From positions 232,146,779 through 232,210,778 of the forward strand of contig NC_089494.1 in assembly GCF_036850765.1 (NCBI RefSeq): a DNA stretch of 64,000 nt, written 5' to 3'. This document shows, one piece after another, positions 1 to 16,049 of the stretch. The stretch comes from Saccopteryx bilineata (taxonomy: Eukaryota; Chordata; Mammalia; Chiroptera; Emballonuridae). The first letter of the stretch is position 1, and every line of letters starts with the position of its first letter. A model generated the notes under the pieces. It was not told the origin of the DNA. It worked only from the letters and a program-made list of their open reading frames with translations, and ran no database searches. The translations under genes were made by a program, and so were the position numbers.

Positions 1-390
1 AGAAGGGGAAAGAAGGAGAGAGATGGGGTAGAGGACAAAATGACAGAGAGATAGAGATTCGCTAAAAATTATTAGAAAATGATAATAAAGAATTGACCAC
101 TAGCTGGTATTTATGAATATTTAGTAGTACATTTTAACCTAAATGAGTTTATTTGCAAAATATTTTTAGTACAAATGTAATAGCATGTCAAACACAACAA
201 TTGATAACTTGTCAGTCTTTTTATTACAACTAATTTCATAAAATAAACTATTAATATTGTTATCTCCATATACATTCTTGCTAATAATATGATATCTCAC
301 CATTTTTCAGTATTTTTAAAAAGTAAGATATTCTACAGCGTCTTTGGCAACAGAAGATGATGACTCAGAGATCTGATTGTGTTTAATACT

Positions 391-653
391 TCTTTCTTCT
401 TTTTTCTCCCTTCCCTTCCCTTCCCTTCCCTTCCCTTCCCTTCCCTTCCCTTCCCTTCCCTTCCCTTCCCTTCCCTTCCCTTCCCTTCCCTTCCCTCCCC
501 ACCCCTCCCCACCCCTCCCCTCCCCTTCCCTTTCCTTCCCTTCCTCCCTCCCTCTATTTCTCTTTCTCCTTCCTTCCTTCCTTCCTTCCTTCCTTCCTTC
601 CTTCCTTCCTTCCTTCCTTCCTTCCTTCCTTCCTTCCTTCCTTCCTTCCTTCC
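391..653 (+). repeat. Polypyrimidine microsatellites (TTCCC)n then (TTCC)n
   Basis: About 260 bp is almost pure pyrimidine on the + strand. It starts with a (CCCTT)n array, passes through a C-rich spacer with a few A bases, and ends in a regular (TTCC)n array at about 570-652. Long open frames on either strand (repeating Arg-Lys-Glu-Gly or Leu-Pro-Ser-Phe) are products of the repeat and not genes. Confidence 0.95.
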
Positions 654-1017
654 GCTACTGAGAAAATTTCCTATTTCTTTCTTAAGATAAATGCCAAAAA
701 AATTCACCCAAATCCATATCCACCCTGCCCTAAGCATGCTCCCTTTCCGAGTAATTCTAGACCATAAGATGAAGTAAAGCAGTTTGAACTGAGACTTTGT
801 TCAAATAAGAGACCATATAAAGTAAATTTATTACTTTATTTTCATAATAATATGTAGCTAACTATGTAAATACACATGCTTTGTCCTACTGTATCAACAT
901 TGATTGATAAGAGAAAGGAATAATCTGATTCAAAATCTGCTTTTCTCAGTATAGCTTTCTCTCTTTTGAAATTATATTATTCGTTGGAGTTTTCTAGTCA
1001 TTGTATTTAAAATGTTT

Positions 1018-1347
1018 GTCTGACCAGGTCATGGCACAGTGGATAGAGTGTCGGACTGGGATGCGGAGGACCCAGGTTCGAGATTTTGAGGTCACCAGCT
1101 TGAGCGTGGGCTCATCTGGTTTGAGAAATGCTCACTAGCTTGAGCCCAAGGTCTCTGGCTTGAGCAAGTTGTCACTAGGTCTGCTGTAGCCCCCTGGTCA
1201 AGGCACATCTGAGAAAGCAATCAATGAACAACTAAGGTGCCGCAATGAAGTATTGGTGCTTCTCATCTCTCTCTCTTCCTGTCTGTCCCTATCTGTCCCT
1301 CTCTCTGTCTCTCTCTGTCCCTGTCTCAAAATATAAAATAAAAAAAT
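1018..1347 (+). mobile_element. tRNA-derived SINE, type A (Rhin-like)
   Basis: The head reads TGACCAGGTCATGGCACAG with box A-like TGGATAGAG and box B-like GGTTCGAG. The body is followed by CTCTGTCTCTCT-type sequence and an A-rich tail. A 9-bp target-site duplication, AAAATGTTT, sits at 1009-1017 and 1348-1356. The element ends 43 bp before a coding exon. Confidence 0.9.
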
Positions 1348-1360
1348 AAAATGTTTATGA

Positions 1361-3889
<2,529 letters not shown>

Positions 3890-3972
3890 GCTTACGGTTC
3901 AAGCTGAATGTCCAATGCACTTGGAGGATTTTCCAATGGATGCTCATTCATGTCCTCTGAAATTTGGCAGCT
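3890..3972 (+). CDS. GABRA2: GABRA2 83-bp coding exon (residues about 159-187), Cys-loop
   Basis: This exon carries the signature Cys-loop of pentameric ligand-gated channels. It follows CACTTTTAG, and its first base completes the split Arg codon from the previous exon. It ends AGCT before GTAAGT, one base into a Tyr codon. The 83-bp length is the usual one for this exon in the family. It reads [20 protein letters not shown] and then CPLKFGS. The two cysteines lie 14 residues apart (codons at 3909-3911 and 3951-3953, precursor residues 166 and 180). They form the disulphide that couples the ligand-binding domain to the membrane domain. Ser before the second Cys suits alpha-2, where alpha-1 has Ala. 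No frameshift or stop is seen. Confidence 0.97.
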
Positions 3973-6489
3973 GTAAGTACGCCTCTGCTTACATGTTTAG
4001 GGTTAATAATATCAATGATAGTAGCTACGCTTAATTTTAGAGTTACTTCTAAATATTGTGGAATGCTTAATACTTAAGATCCAGAAGTAAAAGACATGTT
4101 GATTTCCATCACAGAACTAATTGGCTAATTGTATTGTACTCTCAAGTATCATCATATTTTAATCATGATGTTTACATTACCACTGACAGTATTGCTAATA
4201 AAAGCTATCCTGTGTTTTTGTAAATGTGTAAACTAGACCATGAGCTCCTTGAAGATCCAGACTATGTAATTTACCTTGTTTTCCAAGTGCTAGCACATTA
4301 AGAACACAAAATAAATGTTTCTTTTTTTTTGTCAAGTAAGTCTGAATTACAAAAGATAGATTCTATTGTTTATTAAAGTAACCATCAGCCTGTTACAAAT
4401 GGCAGGCACAGATGTTGGACCTGTGCAATTATCTTTCTACTTTCTAACTAATGGAAGGTGTTTTTTTTTTTCTTAACTCCCAGAAGTAAATTTGATGGAG
4501 ATGGTGTAGTTGGATTGCTACTTGCAGACACCTTTTTTGTACATAGACTATTTGAAAAATGGCTCTGTGCATTTGGCCATCTTTAAGTCAGCGAGGTTGT
4601 ATCTTGTATATTACGCAGAAGCATTTACTCTCCTGAAATAATTGAAAAGGTGGAAGATCAAGTCATCTCCCTAGGCCCACAAGGTGTTCAGGGAATACTC
4701 AGGATGAATTCATGGCACTACTGAACAGCTTCTCTCTTGTGTGCAAATGTCCCATTGCCTGACCTTTTCAGAAACCTTGCTCTTTCTGGCACCCCCATCT
4801 TTGTCCATTTGGGACAGCTTTTGACTTTTCCTTCTCTTGAATAGAAATGCAGTGCTCTAATCTGATTAAAAATATTTCTGACTGAGTAGCATGCCTTCTC
4901 CCCACAGACTGTATCAAGTAAAAGAAAAGGGAAAAATGATGGCTAGCATGAATGCAAAAGCCTCTAATTATTTTTGATGACCATAGTTTTGTAGAATGAG
5001 TTCAATCTTGTTTTTTTCTGTCCATTCTTACAAAAGGTGTCAGCTCTCAATTATCTTTAAGAATCTCTTCTTTGTTTTACTACAAAGCCTTCTTTTATTG
5101 TCATGGAAACCACTGCTTCAATACTGGCATTTCTCCCAATATTATTTAAGACAGTCAATCTTGTTACACAACGTAAATACGATGTTGAAAAAAAACTGCA
5201 GCAGATGCAGCTGAGAAAAACTAATTTGAATTGCATAAGTGGCATTAAAGAAAAAAATGAAAAAAGCCTTTATACCAAAGAAAGAATTTATTCATGATGC
5301 AGTAATGGTGTAAGAATGAAAGGTGTTTTCTTCAGTGGACAATTTAGAGCTATTAATACACCAAATATAAAAGAGGTGATGTTACCATTCTGAATATGAA
5401 ATAAGTACACCTGAAATTATTTTAAATAAAAATTTTTTAAAATGTTATAATCTATCTATAAAGTAGTGGAATATAGCATGCTTGAGAATAGGGTTTTCTG
5501 TATCTAGAAGTGATGTGGGCAAAACATCAAGTTTGTTGTTAGGTATTCTTTGTTTAATTGTTTTTATGCAGTGTTATTCATATTTATTTTTCAACACATA
5601 AAATAAATAAACTGTTTGTATATTCTTTTATTTATCCTTTCCAACAGTAGATGCATAAGTATGAACACCAGAATGCTGTAATAGACTCACAAGCCAACCC
5701 AAATCCTAAGATGTTGGCATAGCATATTTTGGCAGAAGCAGTCATGACTTTTTATTCTGCCCCATGATTCCTATCTTGCTTAAAAGCCTCTTGTTTCCCC
5801 ACAAATAATGGAATTTCTGGAACTTTATCATTGTCTAGATATAAAAAGAACATCTTTTCTGAAAATTTATGACTTTGAAATCCTTTTTTATTGCTATTGC
5901 TTTACAGTTCTATATATTTCTTTGTTATTTAACTTGATTTAAAACTTCCTGAATGAACATGTAGGCATGTTCTATGAATTAGCCCAAAATAAATGAAAAG
6001 TTGTGTTTTTGGATAAAAATTAATAATTAAAAAAAATCTTGGGAAATTTTTTGGTTGCTAACTATTAAGACTGATTATGCATTTGATGTTTAATGGACAG
6101 TTGTACTAAAAATGGGTTATTTAACAGAATTAAATAAAAATATTTAATGAAAACTTAATTTAGGATAGAATTTATAATGAAATTTGTAATACAAATTATT
6201 TTATTTTACTGAGAAAAAATGCTATGGACTCTAGCTTCTGTGTGTTAATATACCAGGGAGTGCCTCTAATTTTCATTGCATAATTTTCTGCTAACATTCT
6301 CTCTCCAGACCCTAAATGTAAAAAACATTCCTATATAACTAATGAAATATATAATTCCTTTTTTAAATAAAAGACACAGGAATGATCAGTCATTTTCTTT
6401 AATATACTGTGTTCCTATCCAGATTTCTATCTTCTATACCACTAAATAACATAATGAAAATACTATGAGTTTGTTCATTAATCTAGCAA

Positions 6490-6585
6490 AAGTGAATTGA
6501 AAACTTGGTGTGTGTCAGGCACAGTACCAGGTGCTAGAAGTATAGACATGAACCAGACAGTGTTACTGCCCATCCGTTTCTTACT
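6490..6585 (-). repeat. Short L2 LINE 3'-end remnant
   Basis: GTGTGTCAGGCACAGTACCA and the following text (GGTGCTAGAAGTATAGACATG) resemble the reverse complement of the L2 3' end, whose consensus contains GTGCCAGGCACTGTGCTAGG. The copy is old and diverged. Confidence 0.5.
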
Positions 6586-7194
6586 AATTTCTTAAAATGA
6601 CATCACATTCATAAGGTTACAGTTTCTCTTATTTATATTTAAAAGTAACATTAGACTCAAAAATGATGTTGCAATTACTTAAAAAGCTTTATTATTTATT
6701 AGGACTCACAACTATTTGAGTATTGTGAGGCTTTTTGATATAAAGGAGTACATGTTGTTTGTCTTTGATTTATTAAATGTGTGATTTGAATTTTATTGAA
6801 AACAGTATTTTATCTATTCTGAGTATTCATAGGCAAACAAAACAAGCCACTTGATAATTTACAAATAAATTTTCAGTTATTCATATTACTGATGTTACTT
6901 ATTTAATCTTAGCAGTCATCAATGACTATCCAGTTAAAATTAATAAAAAAAATTTATACCTTAATGTAACTGGAATTAATTCATATGCAAACTATTTAAA
7001 TATACCTCTGAAATTAAATATCTATCAATATATAAATATATATAAAGATTTACGTAAGTTTTTAGAATCCTATTTCAAAATTGGTTTATTTAACATAATT
7101 TACCTTGAATGTAGATGAATACATGTACAATGAATTCAGCATTGCATAGATACTAACATTTAATAACGACATTCAGTAAACTATTAAAAGACAA

Positions 7195-7810
7195 CAGAGA
7201 GAGAGGGAGAGACACATTCACAAACATTTATTTTATTGTGACTAAAGCTTGAGTAGGAACTGGTTTTTGATCACAGAGGTTGGATCAAAGAAAATACCCA
7301 GACCACCACAGCACAATGGTTTAAACTAGAAAATGTACAGATGCCAGAACAGTAAGTTTTCCAGTGTCTTGGAGAGCTACAGAAAGAGACGTTGCCCACA
7401 TAACTGGTTCTTTCTCTCCCATAATTGAGAACATGACCTTGGTGCTGAGTTCTGCTCAAGGAACAATAGTAACTAATATTTCAAAAACATTCCTATGAGC
7501 AAAAGGTACATGGAATTTCTTCACAAGGTCAATTGAGTAGCAAGAATTATCTGTTTATTGAACTGTGGAGAGACTGCCTCATGGAAAGGTCAGGCGCTCC
7601 CCCATCAGGACATACAGGTGCAGAGGAAATGCCAGGGCCAGAGGACAGCTGACATAAAACATGCCTACTCTCCAGTTCTAGGGTCATCTTACTTCTGCCA
7701 AGTTCTGCTTTCTATGCCAAATAAAACAGGACATTTTACTTGGTCTTTTGTCTTTTTCTGCCAGTCCATAACTTACTTGGGATGCATTCAAATTAGAGTC
7801 TGTTGAGAGT
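7195..7810. other. Unidentified block of higher GC content
   Basis: The base composition is visibly more balanced than in the surrounding intron, and it starts with a GAGA run followed by TTTATTTTATTGTG. Read on the minus strand, this resembles a transcript end with AATAAAATAAA and a second AATAAA upstream. Short frames exist on both strands (62 and 82 codons) with no product I recognise. It may be an old LTR or a processed-transcript remnant; I cannot name it. Confidence 0.3.
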
Positions 7811-8332
7811 TGAGTGTATAATTAATTTTAAAATAAAAGTGTTTTTAAAAGTATTTACAACTTGAGGAAATGATAGCATTCTCATTTATTTTACAACTTC
7901 TGCAATAATCAATCTTCATTCTTCTAATGAAATACATTGTGTCTTGTATGATAGCTGTAATTTCATTTTTTACTAAAGGGCTATGCTCAGAAAGCAGTAT
8001 TATTTTGGATTATAATGATTATTTCTAAACTAACTGAGCTATGGGCACTCATAGCCTGTTTACCACTATGTCTTCGTCAACCACCTTAAGACTATGGGAG
8101 ATGTTTTAATCATCTCAAAGCCCACTGATTTTTTTCAGGATCTAAAGAGAAATGTTTCTTCACCTCTCAGAGTGGTTGCAAAAGAACATACTCTCATTTC
8201 TACCATTATCTGCTTCACACCCTTCAAATTGAAGTTGTACATTTCAGACACATTTTACTCTAAAAAAATTTGATCTGTAAATATCACAATGATTTTTTTA
8301 GTCAACAATTATTCTATGAAATAAACTTTTGA

Positions 8333-9744
<1,412 letters not shown>

Positions 9745-9839
9745 TGACCCCACACTTTGTTGCACAGCACATTATGTTTCATAACATACTTTTAGAAACA
9801 TGCTTTCTCTTGATACACCAATATTCTGTGTTGTGTGGG

Positions 9840-9905
9840 GCATGGAATACTAGCTCCACCTCATAGATGAGGAAATTGAGGATCAGGGTGGTAGATTGAG
9901 CAGTT
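9840..9905 (-). repeat. Short MIR remnant
   Basis: CTCATAGATGAGGAAATTGA followed by GGATCAGGG matches the conserved MIR core in reverse orientation. It is too short and diverged for a firm boundary. Confidence 0.45.
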
Positions 9906-10315
9906 AGTGTCAGAGTGTTGATAAGAGAGATAAATAGTATTCAAATAATCTGGACTGAATATATTCAGTCTACTTTCTGTTGAATCATTTTGCTTCTCAA
10001 CATTTATCTCTATTTTAGTATAAGTTTGAGGTTTTAAGTTAGAGTATAACAGTACCACATTTCTAGGCTTTCTCTGTTTATTTTGCTTTGTTTTTTAGGT
10101 CAACAAAGATGATCTTAGTACTTTAAGTTAGAGAGTGAAAAGAAGAGAAAAAAAGAGAGACTCCCTCATGTCTGACCGTTAGTATGTTTAATTACAAATT
10201 TAATTTTCTTTTTTTTTAATTAAGGCAAGGAAATTTGATTATTACACTTCGGATATATGAACTAAGCTGAGCACATTTTATGATAAGATCCATTATTTTT
10301 GTGTATTTAGACCAC

Positions 10316-10800
10316 TCAGTCATTTAGGAAAGTTCTATTAAACATCCGCTATGCCAGATAGTGCACCAGGCCCTAGAGTGGAGGACAACAAAGTAAGCAG
10401 GGAAGATAATGGCAACCTAAGGCAGAGGCCTTATAAAAGAAGCATGAACAAGTTATGGTATTACAGAAAACAGCGGCCTAGATCATCTCTAGGAGACTTG
10501 ATTAAGTAGCTGAGTTAATATTTGAGCTGAATTTTGAAGGATAATGAAGAGATTCTGAGACAGGTGAACTGGGGCAAGAATCCTGGCCAAAAACGATGGA
10601 TTGTGTAATGAAATGACATCAAGGGATGAAAGAACATAGTGTCCTTGGTGACAGTGAGTTGATTCAGTGTCAGTGGAGATACATACAGATAGAAGTATAG
10701 TTTAAGACCTAGATAAGAAGGAGTTTGTAGGCCTGTCAATGCCATTATCTTGTAGGCTATAACAAACCACTGTAGTGTTTTGAAATTATAGACATGTGCA
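10316..10800 (-). repeat. L2 LINE 3' remnant
   Basis: The region reads as a diverged reverse complement of the L2 3' end: CATCCGCTATGCCAGATAGT, GAGCTGAATTTTGAAGGATA, then TTGTAGGCTATAACAAACCA. These match the order of conserved L2 segments. No coding potential remains. Confidence 0.6.
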
Positions 10801-11059
10801 AAGCTCTTAGAACAACCCTGGTATTTAATACATGCTATATACCTGTTAGCTATCTTTATTATTAATGCAAAAAAATTGTTTTGACTTGCAACATCAGTAA
10901 TGAATAATTCAAAAGGAAATTAAGAAAATAACTCCATTTACAACAGCATCCAAAATAATAAAACCTAGAAATAGATTTAACCGAGTAGCTGGAAGCCTTG
11001 TTCACTAAAAACTATGAAACTTTGCTGAAAGAAACTAAAGAAGATTTAATTAAATGAAA

Positions 11060-11445
11060 ACAGGCCCTGGCCGGTTGGCTCAGTGGTAGAGCATTGGCCT
11101 GGCGTGCAGAAGTCCTGGGTTCGATTCCCAGCCAGGGCACACAGGAGAAGCGCCCATCTGCTTCTCCACCCCTCCCCCTCTCCTTCCTCTCTATCTCTCT
11201 CTTCCCCTCCTGCAGCGAAGCTCCATTGGAGCAAAGATGGCCCGGGCGCTGGGGATGGCTCCTTGGCCTCTGCCCCAGGCGCTAGAGTGGCTCTGGTCGC
11301 AACAAAGCAACGCCCCCTGGTGAACAGAGCGTTGCCCCCTTGTGGGCGTGCCGGGTGGATCCAGGTCAGGCACATGCGGGAGTCTGTCTGACTGTCTCTC
11401 CCCGTTTCGAGCTTCAGAAAAATACAAAAAAATAAATAAATAAAA
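11060..11445 (+). mobile_element. tRNA-derived SINE, type B
   Basis: CCCTGGCCGGTTGGCTCAG with box B GGTTCGATTCCCAG is followed by the CACAGGAGAAGCGCCC body, a GGCCCGGGCGCTGG segment and an A-rich tail. A 13-bp target duplication TAATTAAATGAAA lies at 11047-11059 and 11446-11458. It is the least-mutated type B copy here. Open frames within it on both strands are shadows of the SINE. Confidence 0.92.
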
Positions 11446-12275
11446 TAATTAAATGAAAGCTTCTTATGGTCACAAATTTGTAGATAATACTCTTAAGATG
11501 AGACTAATCCTCAAAGTGACCTATAAATTCAAATCAATACTTATCAAAAGTTGAAAATGACTCTTTATATACAAAGGGCAAAGCTGATCCTCAAATTTAT
11601 ATAGAATTGCAAGGAGGCTCCAAATAATCAAAGTACTATTGATAAAGAAAAAAAAAAGTTGGTGGACTTTTCAGTTTTAAATCTTAGTTCATATTTACCT
11701 TAATGAACAGTATGGTATTGGCATAGGCATGGACATATAGACCAATGGAATAAAATTAAAAGTTCAGTTACAAACTCAAACATCTACAGCAAATTGATTT
11801 TCAACAATAATACCATGACCATTCATTAGAGAAATACATGTCTCTCATCAAATGTTGCTGGGGCAGCTGGATGACCACCACATGCAAAACAGTGAAGTTG
11901 GAACCCTACCTCACTCCAGATGCAACAGGAACTCAAATGGATACAAAACTTTAATGTAGAATCTAAAACTATTAGAAAAAAAACAACATAAATCTTTATG
12001 ACTGTGGATCTAGCAATGGTTTCTTAGATGTGACTGACACTCAAAGCACTAGTAACAAAGAAAAAAAAAGATACATTGGATTTCAGTAAAATTAAACATT
12101 TTGCACCTCAAAGAACATTATTAACAATGTGAAAAGAACTAACACGTTGCAGAAAATATTGAAAATATTTTTCAAATCATATATCTGATAAGGATTTAAT
12201 ATCCTGAATAAATAAAGAACTCCTGCAACTTAAAAAACAAAGATCAAAGACTAGATTTTAAAAAAGGAGAAAGAA

Positions 12276-12602
12276 GCCTGACCAGGCAGGCACAGTGGAT
12301 AGGGCGTTGAACTGGGATGCAGAGGACCCAGGTTCGAGACTCTGAGTTCGCCAGCTTGAGCGTGGCACATCTGGTTTGAGCGAGGCTCACCAGCTAGAGC
12401 CCAAGGTCACTGGCTTGAGCAAGGGGTCACTTGGTCTGCTGTAGCCCCCACCCCCCATCAAGGCACATATGAGAAATCAATCAATGAACAACTAAGGAAC
12501 CACAACAAAGAATTGGTGTTTCTCATCTCTCTCCCTTCCTGTCTGTCTGTCCCTATCTGTCCCTCTCTCTGACTCTCCCTGTCTCTGCCACAAAAAAAAA
12601 AA
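12276..12602 (+). mobile_element. tRNA-derived SINE, type A
   Basis: GCCTGACCAGGCAGGCACAG starts the element. Box B GGTTCGAGAC, the repeated TGGCTTGAGC segment, the CTGTCTGTCCCTATCTGTCC stretch and an A-tail follow. The target duplication AGAAAGAA is at 12268-12275 and 12603-12610. It is inserted in the old L1. Confidence 0.88.
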
Positions 12603-13186
12603 AGAAAGAATTTGAATGGACTTTTTACTAAAGAACGTATACAAAATCCCAAACCAGCAGATCACATGGTATTCAGTATCATTGGACATTCAGGCAATGC
12701 AAACAAAACCATAATAAAATGCCTTTTATACAAACTAGGATGTCTATCATAATAATAAAAAATAGACAAGTATTGGTAACAATGTGGAGAAATAAAACTT
12801 TTGTATATCGCTGATAGAAGTACAAAATGCTTCAGGATCTATGAAAAACTGTTCAGTGGTTCCTAAAATATGGAAACATAGATTACCATATGACTCACCA
12901 ATTCCACCTCTAGGTATATACCCAAGATTAATGAAAACATATGTTCACATGAAAACTTGTACACAGATGTTTATAGCAGCATCAATTCTAATAGTCAAAA
13001 GGTGAAAAGAACCCATATTTTTATCAGCAGTTAAGTGGGTAACCAAAATGTGGTATATACTTACAATGGAATATCATTTATCTATAAAAAAAGTACTTGT
13101 GCATGCTACAACATAGTGAACTTCAAAAGCATAGTAAATAATAATAAAAAAACAGACTCCAAAAGCCACATATATTATATGTGAAA

Positions 13187-13188
13187 AG

Positions 13189-13228
<40 letters not shown>
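13187..13228. repeat. (AT)n microsatellite at a SINE tail
   Basis: About 40 bp of alternating AT directly joins the tail end of the minus-strand SINE that follows. It probably grew from the A-rich tail. Confidence 0.9.
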
Positions 13229-13229
<1 letters not shown>

Positions 13230-13231
<2 letters not shown>

Positions 13232-13566
13232 TAATTCAGTTAGAGGAGGGGAGGCAGAGTGACTCCTGAATGCTCTCTGACTTAGATCCACCCAGCAAGT
13301 CCAATAGGGGGTGATGCTCTGCCCATCTGGGGTCATTGCTCTGTTGCTCATCAACTGAGCTCTACTTAGCACCTGAGGCAGAAGCTATGGAGCCATCCTC
13401 AGCACTCATAGCCAACTTGCTCCAATTGAGCCATGACTGCAGAAGGGGAAGAGAGAGAAAGAAGCAAGAGGAGGAGGGGTAGAGAAGCAGATGGGCGCTT
13501 CTCCTTTGTGCCCTGATGAAGACATCTACACACCAGGCTGACTACCACTGAGCAAACCAGCCAGGG
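13230..13566 (-). mobile_element. tRNA-derived SINE, type B, reverse orientation
   Basis: On the minus strand it begins CCCTGGCTGGTTTGCTCAG and runs through the GAAGCGCCCATCTGCTTCTC body to the AT-rich tail. Box A and the segment after it differ from the other copies. It is inserted in the old L1, whose sequence resumes near 13570. Confidence 0.85.
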
Positions 13567-15234
13567 TAATTCTTTTTATATGAATTATACAAAGTAGGCA
13601 AATCTATTGAAACAAACAGTTTAGTGCCTGAGGCAGAAGGAAACAAAATGTGATTACTTAATAAGAACAGTGGATTATTCTAAGGTAATGGAAAGTTTTG
13701 AAACTATAGATAGATGTAGAGAATGCTGAACACTGTGAATACATAAGTGCCACTGAATTCTACACTTTAAAATACTGAGTTGTATATTATGTGAATTTTA
13801 TCTCAGTAAAATAATTTTGAAGTATCATGAGTTGAGAAAAACAGCATTTGAAGGTGCACAATAAGGGATTCCATGATTTAGACTCAGAGGAGTGCTTTCA
13901 GATGTCTACTACAAAATTTGCAAAATGTAGAATCAAAGACAAAAAATTTGATGTGGCCAAAAAAACAAAATTTTTATCCAGATAATTTGAAATCAAAGAT
14001 TATATAATTTTCAGATCACAAGTAATACAAATGAAAACGTTTAAGGGGAGAAGAACACAATAATTAAAAACAGAGAGGAAAAGAATAGACAGAACTGATA
14101 TTTCATCCAGAAAGATCTAAATTTATATGTAAATATAACTCAAGTCAGACAAAACAAAATAATGAGGTATTTGATAAATGTCATGGGGAAGACAAAATGT
14201 TTCATTGAAGTAAATAAACAGAGATTTTTGTAGCATAAATCACTTAGATGGGTATATTAAAAGAAGCAAGTAGAGGACTTTCCCTGTCTATTGAGAAGTA
14301 AATAGATGAATAAAATTAACTGTGAATCAGCAAAATGTGTTAGTGTCAAGGCTGTTAGGTTTAATTATAACAAACAAATGTACAAAAGTTTAAAGATTGG
14401 TAATGAATATGAAATTAAAAACCCAAGCTATATTTGAATGTGTAAAATTTAAACAAATTATTTACAATACAGATTTAAGGATCAAAACGTCATGTAAATT
14501 TAAACTATGAGATGATAAAAATATCCTTTATATTTTCTCTGAAAGCTATTCTGTGTAAAGCTTGTAATAAACATCATTTCCTGTGATAGTATGCGTGTGC
14601 GTGTGCAAGTATGCAAGTGAAAGATAAACACTAAAATTATATCCTGTTTGGAATGGGTCTCAAAAACTACTTAACCCACTTATTCTACTCCCTTATTCAT
14701 TCGTCATTGTTTTCTGTCTCCATTTGAGTTTGAACATCATCATCTGACTGATAGCTAGCAGTTACCTAAGCCACGTTTCTACTGGCTCCAAATTTCACTC
14801 TCTGAATTCACAGTCATGTTTACAAGCTAGTGAGAAATCATGAAATCACTTGCCCTCCTCTTGCCTCCAAGGCTTTCAGTGATGAGTAACCTACCCAAGG
14901 AAAAAACTATTACAGTTAAGAAATTAATATGCCTTGGGAGAGAGATGTCAAATTTCTCAACCTTTGAGGTCTGGCTTCATGCTGTGAATAGAATAAGAAA
15001 ATGACAAACAAGGCAGTCAGCAGAGGAGTTGAAATTAAAATGTTGTCCCTTAATACTAGAGACTTTGCTCCATTATGTTGGGTTTTTATCTCTTCCATGT
15101 TTTTGTATATTGCATTTATTTTACGGTTGTAGATCCAGCTTGATATATTTCAAAAACGATTTCTTCAAAAAGGCTGTTCATGTATCTTGCGATGATAAAA
15201 GCTTACTTTGACTTTGATTGTTCATGCTCTATTC

Positions 15235-15350
15235 ATTCAGCATTAACAAATACTTACTGAATGGATATTTTTATCAGCACTGTTCTAGAAGCTTGGGATA
15301 CATCCTTGAGCAAAACTCAAGTGCAGCTTCCTTCATTATGAAGTGGCTCT
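15235..15350 (-). repeat. Short L2 remnant
   Basis: CATTCAGCATTAACAAATAC and then CACTGTTCTAGAAGCTTGGG match the L2 3' end in reverse orientation, at low identity. Confidence 0.5.
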
Positions 15351-16049
15351 CCCTGTGTTTCTGGTAGTTTAAGAAAGCACTTGGGAAGCTTTCAACTTTA
15401 TATTTCAGGTTTTGTGCTTTCAAGGGTCTTGTGAATGAACAACGAATTGCCAATGTACAAACCTCCATTTGTGTTTATATAAACATATATATTACTTTAC
15501 GAAATTGTGTCTTCTGGCTTTTTCAGTTGCTTAACAACCTGAAGAACTTTATATAAGTAAGTAATAATCATAAGAAATTTACCAATTTTATTTGAAGCCA
15601 AACACTTTTTCAAATTAAGAGTTATAAGTTAATGTATGAATATGTGACTGTCCGCTTATATGTGAGCATATAAAAACAGTATGTGAATAAATTTATATAT
15701 AATAAATGTGTCCTGATATTTTGTCTGAATACAGTATGGAACAGAGAGTTTTTCTATTAAAAACTAAAATCAAATAGCCAACATCTGTTAGTGTGTAGGT
15801 TCGGTAAACGTGTATCAGGAGTTCAAAAGCTTTCTGTTACACGCAAAATTCCTGACACACGAGAGAGCCTTAGATTCCTGTCTTATATAAATTTTGAAAT
15901 AATTAAAATTCCAAAAAGGATAAATTTGGACTACTCATCTTACTTCTTAGTTCCATGACTTATTTTTACTATTTATATTATGGAATCCAAAATGTAGTAA
16001 TTTGATTAAATCAGGATTTTTTTTATGTAAAAGAAGTCTACACGTAGAT

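Larger units (their letters stand above)
10870..13817 (+). repeat. Old L1 LINE (L1MA/L1MB-like) 3' half, interrupted by three SINEs
   Basis: Outside the nested SINEs, the DNA follows the L1 ORF2 3' half and 3' UTR in order. Markers include ATAGACCAATGGAATAAAAT, GATTTTCAACAATAATACCA, TATCTGATAAGGATTTAATA, TAGGTATATACCCAAGATTA and AATGTGGTATATACTTACAA. It ends in TGTGAATTTTATCTCAGTAA. The reading frame is broken by many substitutions and indels. SINEs at 11060, 12276 and 13230 are inserted into it and are therefore younger. Confidence 0.85.

Noticed and set aside
333..737. 134-codon minus-strand frame and two plus-strand frames of about 100 codons
   Set aside because: They translate only the (TTCCC)n/(TTCC)n tract into low-complexity repeats. 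No real gene signal is present.
5103..5297. 64-codon frame with a Lys-rich product, as a possible gene
   Set aside because: The start is arbitrary, the composition follows the AT-rich DNA, and there is no family resemblance or splice context.
11046..11427. Several overlapping frames of 63-109 codons on both strands
   Set aside because: All lie inside a type B SINE and recur in the other copies (16689-17190 and 40503-40978). They are shadows of the repeat.
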